DNA of 14,000 nucleotides, taken from contig CAZJNX010000128.1 of NCBI GenBank assembly GCA_964547415.1, positions 1-14,000 on the forward strand, given 5' to 3'. Below are positions 8,633-14,000 of this stretch, piece after piece. How positions within the stretch are numbered: the stretch's first letter is position 1; the number at the start of each line of letters is the position of its first letter. A program made the position numbers and the translations under genes. Source of the DNA: CAZJNX01 sp964547415. GTDB taxonomy: Bacteria; Pseudomonadota; Alphaproteobacteria; Rhizobiales; Amorphaceae. The notes under the pieces were generated by a model. The model was not told where the DNA came from. It ran no database searches and was given only the letters and a program-made list of their open reading frames with translations.

Positions 8633-9583
8633 ATGATCGTCCGTGCCTGCCTCGCCGCCCTCGCCCTCGCCCTCGCGCCCCTGCCCGCCGGCGCCGAGGA
8701 CCGGGAGAAGCTCGTCGTCCTCCTCGACTGGTTCGTGAACCCGGACCACCTGCCCCTCGTCGTCGCCGAGGAGCGCGGCTATTTCGCCGAGGAGGGCCTC
8801 GACGTCGAGATCGTCCCGCCCGCCGACGCCAGCGCCCCGCCCCGCCTCCTCGCCGCCGGGCAGGCCGACATCGCCATCACCTACCAGCCCAACCTCCACC
8901 TGCAGGCGGACCGCGGCCTCCCGGTGAAGCGCATCGGCACCCTCGTCGCCACGCCCCTCAATTCCCTCGTCGCCCTCGCCGACGGACCGGTGGAGACCAT
9001 CGCCGACCTCGAGGGCCGCGTCGTCGGCTACTCCGTCGGCGGCTTCGAGGACGCCCTCCTCGGCACCATGCTGGAGACCCACGGCCTCACCCTCGACGAC
9101 GTCACCCTCGTCAACGTCAACTTCGCGCTGACGCCCGCCCTCCTGTCGGGCCGCGTCGCGGCGGTGATCGGCGCCTTCCGCAACTTCGAGCTCACCCAGA
9201 TCGCCCTCGAGGGACGGGAGGGCCGCGTGTTCTTTCCCGAGGAGCACGGGGTGCCCGTCTACGACGAGCTCGTCTTCATCGCCCAGACAGAGGACGTGGA
9301 CGCGGGCCGGCCAGCGCTCTCCGCCTTCATGCGGGCGATCGAGCGCGCCGTCCTGTGGCAGACGAACAACCCGGACGCCGCCCTCGATCTGTTCCTGAAG
9401 GCCCATCCGGACCTCGACGACCCGCTGAACCGGCAGGCCCACTACGACACCCTGCCCCGCTTCGCCCTGCGCCCCGCCGCCCTCGACGAGGGCCGCTACC
9501 GACGCTTCGCCGAGTTCATGGCCGAGCGGGGCCTCATCAAGGAGGTCCCGCCGGTGGAGGCCTACGCCGTGGAGCTGCCCTGA
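8633..9583 (+). CDS. thiY: Periplasmic pyrimidine-precursor binding protein (NMT1/THI5-like, ThiY-like)
   Basis: The 316-residue protein begins with a Sec signal peptide (1-21, ending AGA, before EDREK) and belongs to the NMT1/THI5-like periplasmic binding proteins. The ligand-domain start LDWFVNPDHLPLVVAEERGYF (31-51) fits the family pattern LDW-N-H-P-A-G-F. Later landmarks are QADIAITY (77-84), NSLVALADGP (110-119) and VVGYSVGGFED (130-140). It probably delivers a pyrimidine precursor of thiamin to the permease encoded just upstream. A strong ribosome-binding site (GAAGGAG) precedes the ATG at 8633. The coding end lies only four bases from the stop codon of the convergent peroxidase-like gene. 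It has a signal peptide, unlike yeast Thi5, so it is a transporter component and not the HMP-P synthase. Lipid attachment is not indicated, since no lipobox cysteine is visible. Confidence 0.9.
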   Translation: MIVRACLAALALALAPLPAGAEDREKLVVLLDWFVNPDHLPLVVAEERGYFAEEGLDVEIVPPADASAPPRLLAAGQADIAITYQPNLHLQADRGLPVKRIGTLVATPLNSLVALADGPVETIADLEGRVVGYSVGGFEDALLGTMLETHGLTLDDVTLVNVNFALTPALLSGRVAAVIGAFRNFELTQIALEGREGRVFFPEEHGVPVYDELVFIAQTEDVDAGRPALSAFMRAIERAVLWQTNNPDAALDLFLKAHPDLDDPLNRQAHYDTLPRFALRPAALDEGRYRRFAEFMAERGLIKEVPPVEAYAVELP

Positions 9584-9587
9584 CGCC

Positions 9588-10157
9588 TCAGGCGGCCGCG
9601 CTCTCGTCCGCGAGGGAGGCCACCTCGCCGCGGGCCGGGTAATCCTGGTCGATCACGAAGTCGAAGGCGGGCAGGATGTCCTCGAACCGGGGGCGGGCGA
9701 ACGGCATCGTCTGGACGGTCGCGAAGTAGAGCGTGCCGTCCGGCCGGACGAGGAAGATGCCGGGCTCGGCGAAGCGGGCCGGCTCCTCCACCCCGGCGGA
9801 GGTGACGCCGCGGCTCGTGGACACGTAAAGGCCGAAGGCCCGCGCGTCGGCGAGGGTGACGCCGTAGCCGAGGACGAGCCCGTCGAGCGCCCATTCGGCC
9901 GCGGCCCGCTCCCCCCGCTCCCTGTCGTCGGTGGAGGTGACGACGACCTCGACGCCCCGCTTGTCGAACTCCGGCAGGAGGCGCTTCAGGCTCGACAGGT
10001 ACGTCTTGCAGATCGGGCAATGGAGGCCACGGTAGAAGACGAGCATCGTGAAGCGCTCCGGCTTCGCCTCGGCGAGGGAGAAGGTCCCCCCGCCGACGAG
10101 GGGGAAGCTCAGCGCCGGCACCGGCTGGCGGGGCAGAAGCGGCGAAATGTCGCTCAT
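9588..10157 (-). CDS. Peroxiredoxin-like AhpC/TSA-family thioredoxin-fold protein
   Basis: The 189-residue cytosolic protein has the AhpC/TSA thioredoxin fold. The active-site region reads MLVFYRGLHCPICKTYLSSL (38-57), with Cys47 and Cys50 in CPIC. Further landmarks are VVVTSTDD (71-78) and EPGIFLVRPDGTLYF (131-145). The CxxC arrangement suggests a dithiol peroxidase or reductase, unlike classical peroxiredoxins with PxxxTxxC. Exact substrate is unknown. The ATG at 10157 has GGAG with a six-base spacer (GGAGACCACC). It is divergent from the Prx6-type peroxiredoxin gene and convergent with thiY. The 243 bases upstream (10158-10400) probably hold promoters for both peroxidase genes. Confidence 0.85.
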   Translation of the reverse strand: MSDISPLLPRQPVPALSFPLVGGGTFSLAEAKPERFTMLVFYRGLHCPICKTYLSSLKRLLPEFDKRGVEVVVTSTDDRERGERAAAEWALDGLVLGYGVTLADARAFGLYVSTSRGVTSAGVEEPARFAEPGIFLVRPDGTLYFATVQTMPFARPRFEDILPAFDFVIDQDYPARGEVASLADESAAA

Positions 10158-10400
10158 GGTGGTCTCCAGGGGTTCGCACGGCGCGCCGTCGCGCCGCTCG
10201 CCGCCATATCGCCCGGCAAAGCGTGTATTGCCACACATTCCCCCGTCACGATCCCTCACGGCTTCGTGACGGCCGGGCCGATACCCACTCCGGCGGGGCT
10301 TGACGCGGCGGGTGCGAGCATCGACGTGGAACGCGGCGACGGCCCGCCGGGCCAGGACCGCAGACGACAGCCACGACGCTGCGAGACGAGGAGAGTGACG
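10158..10400. promoter_or_regulatory. Shared upstream region of two divergent peroxidase genes
   Basis: The 243 bases contain no gene and must carry promoters for the peroxidase-like gene on the minus strand and the peroxiredoxin on the plus strand. On the plus strand TTGACG (10300-10305) is a -35-like box, but no convincing -10 follows at 16-18 bases. No OxyR-type site can be defended by eye. The arrangement suggests a common response to peroxide. Confidence 0.4.
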
Positions 10401-11033
10401 ATGGGTCTTCAGATCGGAGACATCGCCCCGGACTTCGAGATCGACTCCACCGAGGGCACGATCCGCTTCCACGATTACATCGACGGCAAGTGGGCCGTCC
10501 TGTTCTCCCACCCGGCCGACTTCACGCCGGTGTGCACCACCGAGCTCGGCTACACCGCCAAGCTGAAGGACGAGTTCGAAAAGCGCGGCGTCGTGGTGCT
10601 CGCCCTGTCCGTGGACCCGCTCGACGACCACCGCACCTGGTCGAAGGACATCGAGGAGACGCAGGGCACCGCCCTAAACTTCCCGCTGATCGCCGACCCG
10701 GGCCGGAAGGTGGCGGGCCTTTACGACATGATCCACCCCAACGCGTCCGACACGCTGACCGTGCGCTCGGTGTTCGTGATCGGCCCCGACAAGAAGATCA
10801 AGCTGACGCTCAACTACCCGGCCTCCACCGGCCGCAACTTCGACGAGATCCTGCGCGTCATCGATTCGCTCCAGCTCACCGCCAGGCACCAGGTCGCCAC
10901 CCCGGTGAACTGGAAGAAGGGCGAGGACGTCATCATCGTCCCGTCGGTCTCCGACGAGCAGGCCAAGGAGAAGTTCCCCGGGGGCTGGAAAGCGCTAAAG
11001 CCCTACCTGCGCATCGTGCCCGAGCCGAAGTAA
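10401..11033 (+). CDS. 1-Cys peroxiredoxin (Prx6 type)
   Basis: The 210-residue cytosolic protein reduces peroxides and belongs to the Prx6 branch. The active site is HPADFTPVCTTELG (37-50), with peroxidatic Cys45 in PVCT. Thr42 and Arg122 (TVRS) complete the expected set. Cys45 is the only cysteine in the protein, so it is a 1-Cys enzyme that needs an external reductant. The extended C-terminus (about 150-210, VNWKKGEDVIIVPSVSDEQA at 169-188) is the Prx6-type dimerisation domain. An ATG at 10401 follows a good ribosome-binding site (GAGGAGA). A strong hairpin lies 13 bases after the stop codon. It is divergent from the AhpC/TSA-like gene. Confidence 0.95.
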   Translation: MGLQIGDIAPDFEIDSTEGTIRFHDYIDGKWAVLFSHPADFTPVCTTELGYTAKLKDEFEKRGVVVLALSVDPLDDHRTWSKDIEETQGTALNFPLIADPGRKVAGLYDMIHPNASDTLTVRSVFVIGPDKKIKLTLNYPASTGRNFDEILRVIDSLQLTARHQVATPVNWKKGEDVIIVPSVSDEQAKEKFPGGWKALKPYLRIVPEPK

Positions 11034-11045
11034 GGCGGCGCGCGC

Positions 11046-11084
11046 GTGACGCGGGACGGCCCGCCTGTGGCCTTCCCGCGTCAC
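11046..11084 (+). terminator. Strong hairpin after the peroxiredoxin gene, terminator-like
   Basis: GTGACGCGGG (11046-11055) pairs perfectly with CCCGCGTCAC (11075-11084), a 10-bp stem, and a 4-bp inner stem (GGCC/GGCC) lies in the loop. It begins 12 bases after the stop codon. No T tract follows, so it may act as a 3'-end stabiliser or a Rho-associated end rather than a classic intrinsic terminator. Confidence 0.45.
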
Positions 11085-11183
11085 CCCCGCCGAAAGCGCC
11101 GCCCGTTCCCGCCCCCGCCGTTGGCGTGCGCCGGGGCGGGCGGTATCCTCCTCGCGCTCGATGTCGAGGCAGACGGAGGCTCC

Positions 11184-11522
11184 ATGGCGGGACGGACTGG
11201 CCGGAACGGGTGCGGACGGCATGGCGCCGTCGGCGGCGCGCTCCTCCTCGCGGCGGTGACGGCGCTCGCGGCCGTCCTGCCGGCGCCGGCCGAGGCGTGG
11301 TCGAGCCGCGCCGAGCGCCCGCCCCGCAAGGGCGACCTCTTCTACGTGGAGCCGCTGCCGCGCGCGCCCAACTTCCTCGTCCCCCGCGGCCAGCGCTCCC
11401 GCTACTTCAAGCCGCAGCCCTGGACGAAGGAGTGGTACGCCTACTGCGCCGCCCGCTGGCCCAGCTTCAACCCGCGCACCGGCACGATCGTCACGCCCGA
11501 CGGCGTGCGCATGTGCATCTAG
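11184..11522 (+). CDS. Small secreted BA14K-like protein
   Basis: The predicted product has 112 residues. It has a Sec signal peptide (1-38, with the hydrophobic core ALLLAAVTALAAVL and a likely cut after AEA) and a mature part of about 74 residues. The C-terminal motif WYAYCAARWPSFNPRTGT (84-101), followed by VTPDGVRMCI, resembles the BA14K family of Hyphomicrobiales, which carries W-Y-C-R-S-F-D/N-TG. Cys88 and Cys111 in the mature part could form a disulfide. BA14K proteins are periplasmic or surface antigens with reported lectin-like properties; the exact function here is unknown. The ATG at 11184 has a clear GGAGG seven bases upstream. A longer frame starting at 11046 overlaps the peroxiredoxin 3' hairpin, has no such site, and was not chosen. 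Confidence 0.78.
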   Translation: MAGRTGRNGCGRHGAVGGALLLAAVTALAAVLPAPAEAWSSRAERPPRKGDLFYVEPLPRAPNFLVPRGQRSRYFKPQPWTKEWYAYCAARWPSFNPRTGTIVTPDGVRMCI

Positions 11523-11573
11523 CCGCGGCCGCCGGCGACCGCCGCCCCATCCCGCCGCCCCCCGGTCCTCCTC

Positions 11574-11595
11574 GGCGAAACGGGGCTCGCCTTTT
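11574..11595 (+). terminator. Possible intrinsic terminator of the BA14K-like gene
   Basis: GGCGA (11574-11578) pairs with TCGCC (11587-11591) around an 8-base loop, and TTTT follows at 11592-11595, 51 bases after the stop codon. The stem is only 5 bp, so efficiency is doubtful. Confidence 0.35.
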
Positions 11596-11719
11596 CCCGC
11601 CGGCCGGTCGACCCGCCCTGCGGATCGTTCGGAACGAAGCGAGCCTTGTGCGGCACTCCCGGGCAAGTGGCTGCGGCCGACCACAGAAGTCTCGCGGCCT
11701 CACGAAACGGCCGAGGAAG

Positions 11720-11758
11720 CCGCCGGGCGGGCGCCGAGACGCGGCAGACGCCCGGCGG
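11720..11758 (-). other. Hairpin downstream of glmM
   Basis: CCGCCGGGCG (11720-11729) and CGCCCGGCGG (11749-11758) form a perfect 10-bp inverted repeat around a 19-base loop, 42 bases past the glmM stop on the minus strand. There is no T tract. It may mark the 3' end of the glmM transcript. Confidence 0.4.
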
Positions 11759-11800
11759 TCCGTCGCCGGCCTCGGCGGGTCGCCGCGGTCGGCCGGGCGG

Positions 11801-13147
11801 TCAGGCGTGGCGGGTGACCACCTCGGCGAGGTCGTCGACCACGCGGGCGAGGAGGGCCGCGTCGTCGCCCTCGGCCATCAGCCGCACGAGGGGTTCCGTG
11901 CCGGAGGGGCGCACGAGGAGGCGGCCGCGCTCCGAAAGGTCCGCCTCCGCCGCGGCGATCGCCGACTGCACCGCTGCCTCTTCCAGGGGACGGCCCCCGT
12001 TGAGGCGCACGTTCCTCAACACCTGCGGCACCGGATCGAAGCGGTGGCACACCTCGGACACCGGGGCGCCGCGCGCCACCACCACCGCGATCAGCTGGAG
12101 CGCGGCAAGGAGGCCGTCGCCCGTCGTCGTGTGGTCCGACAGGATGATGTGGCCCGACTGCTCGCCGCCGAGGTTATAGCCCTCGGCCCGCATCCGCTCC
12201 ACCACGTAGCGGTCCCCCACCTTCGTCCGCTCGAGGGACAGGCCGAGACCGTCGAGGTAGCGCTCGAGGCCGAGGTTCGACATCACCGTCGTGACGACCC
12301 CCGGGCGCGACAGGCGGCCCTCGGCGTGCCAGGAGGCGGCGATGACGGCGATCAGCTGGTCGCCGTCCACCGTGTCGCCCTTCTCGTCCACCACGATGAG
12401 GCGGTCCGCATCGCCGTCGAGGGCGAGGCCGATGTCGGCCCGCATCTCCTTCACCTTGGCCTTGATCCCCTCGGGCGCGGTGGAGCCGCAGTCCCGGTTG
12501 ATGTTGAGGCCGTCCGGATCGACCCCGAGGGGGATCACCTCCGCGCCGAGCTCCCACAGCACCTCGGGCGCCACGCGGTAGGCCGCCCCGTTCGCGCAAT
12601 CGACCACGACGCGCAGGCCCTCGAGGCCGAGGGCGCGGGGGAAGGTGCGCTTGGCGAACTCCACGTAGCGGTCCCGCACCCCGTCGATCCGCCGGGCGCG
12701 GCCGATGTCTGCGCCGCGGGCGAGGCGCGGCGCGAGGTCGGCGTCCATCAGCGCCTCGATCTCGAGCTCGGCCGCGTCCGACAGCTTGAAGCCGTCCGCG
12801 CCGAAGATCTTGATGCCGTTGTCCTCGAAGCCGTTGTGGGACGCGGAGATCATGATCCCGACGTCGGCCCGGAGCGAACGGGTGAGCATCGCAACGGCCG
12901 GCGTCGGCATCGGCCCGAGGAGGAGCACGTCCGCCCCGACCGCGGTGAAGCCGGAGACGAGGGCGGTCTCGATCATGTAGCCCGACAGGCGCGTGTCCTT
13001 GCCGATGACGACGCGCAGGCGCTGGTCCTTGCGGCGCGGGAAGGCGAGGCCCGTCGCCATCCCGACGCGCAGCGCCACGTCGGGCGAGAGGAGGGCGCTG
13101 TTGGCGCGCGCCCGGATACCGTCGGTTCCGAAATACTTCCGCGTCAT
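11801..13147 (-). CDS. glmM: Phosphoglucosamine mutase
   Basis: GlmM converts glucosamine-6-phosphate to glucosamine-1-phosphate, feeding UDP-GlcNAc for peptidoglycan and lipopolysaccharide. The 448-residue product has the four-domain phosphohexomutase motifs in order: KYFGTDGIR (4-12), the phosphoserine loop SASHN (101-105, expected phospho-Ser103), the metal loop DGDADR (244-249), the sugar loop GEQSGH (338-343) and the phosphate loop RPSGTEP (413-419). The start is the ATG before TRKYFGTDGIR, the canonical beginning; its ribosome-binding site (CAGGA) is weak and about ten bases away. The residue after SASHN is Gly where many family members have Pro, which I take as a lineage variant. It follows ftsH on the same strand, a conserved alphaproteobacterial neighbourhood, but an intrinsic terminator lies between them. 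It therefore likely has its own promoter in 13148-13312. Confidence 0.97.
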   Translation of the reverse strand: MTRKYFGTDGIRARANSALLSPDVALRVGMATGLAFPRRKDQRLRVVIGKDTRLSGYMIETALVSGFTAVGADVLLLGPMPTPAVAMLTRSLRADVGIMISASHNGFEDNGIKIFGADGFKLSDAAELEIEALMDADLAPRLARGADIGRARRIDGVRDRYVEFAKRTFPRALGLEGLRVVVDCANGAAYRVAPEVLWELGAEVIPLGVDPDGLNINRDCGSTAPEGIKAKVKEMRADIGLALDGDADRLIVVDEKGDTVDGDQLIAVIAASWHAEGRLSRPGVVTTVMSNLGLERYLDGLGLSLERTKVGDRYVVERMRAEGYNLGGEQSGHIILSDHTTTGDGLLAALQLIAVVVARGAPVSEVCHRFDPVPQVLRNVRLNGGRPLEEAAVQSAIAAAEADLSERGRLLVRPSGTEPLVRLMAEGDDAALLARVVDDLAEVVTRHA

Positions 13148-13161
13148 CGAGCCGTGATCCT

Positions 13162-13174
13162 GAAGAGCCTCTTC
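13162..13174. repeat. Short inverted repeat in the glmM leader
   Basis: GAAGAG-C-CTCTTC is a perfect 6-bp inverted repeat with a one-base centre, 15 to 27 bases upstream of the glmM start. With so short a loop it is more likely a protein-binding site than an RNA hairpin, if it means anything. Confidence 0.3.
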
Positions 13175-13312
13175 GGAACATGGCCTAGCCGAGGACGCGC
13201 CGCCGGGAAACACCTCGTTGTCATGGCCGCCGTGCGATCCACCGCGAGGGGCCCTACACGGCCGCCGCTCCGCCCCGGCCCATGATGGCGCCGCGCCCGC
13301 CTCCCGGCCACG

Positions 13313-13349
13313 AAAAAGGGCGGCGGCCCCGCCGGACCACCGCCCCTTC
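13313..13349 (-). terminator. Intrinsic terminator after ftsH
   Basis: On the minus strand AAGGGGCGGTGG pairs with CCGCCGCCCTT (11 base pairs, one bulged G, one G-T wobble) around a ten-base loop and is followed by further T residues (CCCTTTTTCG). It lies about 28 bases after the ftsH stop codon and 165 bases before the glmM start. This is the best intrinsic terminator in the window. Confidence 0.7.
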
Positions 13350-13377
13350 GCCTGTTCGACGCCGGATGCGCCGCCCG

Positions 13378-14000
13378 TCAGCCCTGGGGCTGCGGCTGCA
13401 GGCCGGGATCGCCCTCGCCCGCGTCGGAGCCGCGGCCCTTGACGGCACCCGTCGGTGGCACCGTGGACGCGCGGGCCGGCGGCTCGTCGTCGCCCGTGTC
13501 GCGGATCGGCGACTTACCGGCCAGAAGGTCGCGGATCTCGTCGCCCGACAGGGTCTCGTACTCGAGGAGGCCCTTCGCGATGACGTGGAGCTGGTCGAGG
13601 TTCGCCTTGGTGATCGCCAGGGCCGTCTCGTACCCCTCGTTCACGAACCGCTTGATCTCCGCATCGACCAGCTGCTGCGTCTCCTCCGACACGTTCTGGG
13701 AGCGCGTCACCGAGTGGCCGAGGAAGACCTCCTCCTCGTTCTCCCCGTACATCAGCGGGCCCAGCTTGTCGGACATGCCGAACTGGGTCGCCATCGCCCG
13801 GGCGAGCTTGGTCGCCATCTTGATGTCGGCCGAGGCGCCGGAGGTGACCTTCTCGTGGCCGAAGATCATCTCCTCCGCCACGCGGCCGCCCATCGCGACG
13901 GCAAGGTCGGCCTTGCACTTGGCGCGGGTGAGCGAGATCTGGTCCCGCTCGGGAAGGCGCATCACCATGCCGAGCGCGCGGCCGCGCGGGATGATCGTCG
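13378..14000 (-). CDS. ftsH: ATP-dependent zinc metalloprotease FtsH, C-terminal part
   Basis: FtsH is a membrane-anchored AAA+ protease that degrades misfolded membrane proteins and short-lived regulators. The frame enters from the right edge, and about 206 residues of the M41 peptidase domain are visible. Landmarks are TIIPRGRALGMVM at the very edge, then MGGRVAEEMIFG, and TSGASADIKMATKLARAM with the Asp that is the third zinc ligand in the family, followed by FGMSDKLGPL. The HExxH zinc motif and the AAA domain lie outside the window. The C-terminal tail after LLAGKSP is Pro/Gly/Asp-rich and probably disordered, which is usual for FtsH. The stop at 13378-13380 is followed by an intrinsic terminator and then glmM on the same strand. 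Confidence 0.97.
   Translation of the reverse strand, partial: TIIPRGRALGMVMRLPERDQISLTRAKCKADLAVAMGGRVAEEMIFGHEKVTSGASADIKMATKLARAMATQFGMSDKLGPLMYGENEEEVFLGHSVTRSQNVSEETQQLVDAEIKRFVNEGYETALAITKANLDQLHVIAKGLLEYETLSGDEIRDLLAGKSPIRDTGDDEPPARASTVPPTGAVKGRGSDAGEGDPGLQPQPQG

Larger units (their letters stand above)
11523..11800. other. Intergenic region between the BA14K-like gene and glmM (convergent)
   Basis: These 278 bases contain no gene I can support. They lie between the 3' ends of two convergent genes. Two hairpin candidates are listed separately. A short inverted repeat CGTTC-G-GAACG (11626-11636) is also present. Confidence 0.5.

Noticed and set aside
8633..9583. THI5-type HMP-P synthase
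   Set aside because: The protein has a signal peptide and follows a permease gene, and the fungal Thi5 catalytic motif is not visible, so it is a periplasmic binding protein.
11046..11183. Longer start (GTG at 11046) for the BA14K-like protein
   Set aside because: It overlaps the strong hairpin after the peroxiredoxin gene and would bury the signal peptide; the ATG at 11184 has a clear GGAGG.
13119..13147. Possible loss of function in GlmM because IRA replaces the common IRG after FGTDG
   Set aside because: The core FGTDGIR, SASHN, DGDADR and RPSGTEP motifs are intact and the length is normal, so this is ordinary lineage variation.
10490..13285. Very long plus-strand frame of 931 codons
   Set aside because: It runs across the peroxiredoxin, the BA14K-like gene and glmM in another frame or on the opposite strand and is low-complexity. 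The overlapped genes have clear family motifs.

Overview
The window is very GC-rich, densely coded bacterial DNA. Its gene content points to an alphaproteobacterium, most likely Hyphomicrobiales (Rhizobiales) or a close relative. The pointers are the ftsH-glmM neighbourhood, a secreted BA14K-like mini-protein, and a purA followed by a small protein of a type I associate with alphaproteobacteria. No phage, transposon, CRISPR, rRNA or tRNA signal was found. Most of the window is ordinary chromosome with a few local oddities.

Left part (1-5113, all minus strand): the N-terminal part of a small uncharacterised protein (1-308) lies just downstream of purA (adenylosuccinate synthase, 348-1640). Upstream of purA are two tandem paralogues of the Na/Pi-cotransporter type with C-terminal PhoU-like helical regions (1775-3412 and 3486-5113). 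The first is intact. The second carries a one-base frameshift at a run of six C (4827-4832). In both, the QSSS signatures typical of Na/Pi cotransporters are altered.

Middle part (5276-9583, plus strand): a DMT/EamA 10-TM exporter and an enoyl-CoA hydratase are followed by about 490 bases with no convincing gene. Next comes a clear TPP riboswitch (about 7578-7660). It precedes a two-gene unit, an ABC permease (thiX-like) and a periplasmic NMT1/THI5-like binding protein (thiY-like), which is probably a thiamin-pyrimidine uptake system. A perfect 7-bp hairpin (7691-7718) masks the Shine-Dalgarno of the permease gene, which suggests translational control. The ATPase partner (thiZ) is not in the window.

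Right part (9588-14000): two thioredoxin-fold peroxidase genes are divergently arranged around a 243-base shared upstream region. The minus gene is an AhpC/TSA-like protein with a CPIC motif, and the plus gene is a 1-Cys Prx6-type peroxiredoxin. Then follow the small secreted BA14K-like protein (plus), glmM (phosphoglucosamine mutase, minus) and the C-terminal part of ftsH (minus). An intrinsic terminator (13313-13349) separates ftsH from glmM, so glmM probably has its own promoter.

Several genes are followed by GC-rich hairpins, mostly without long T tracts. Overall the window combines housekeeping functions (purine synthesis, cell-envelope precursor synthesis, membrane proteolysis) with uptake, export and peroxide defence.
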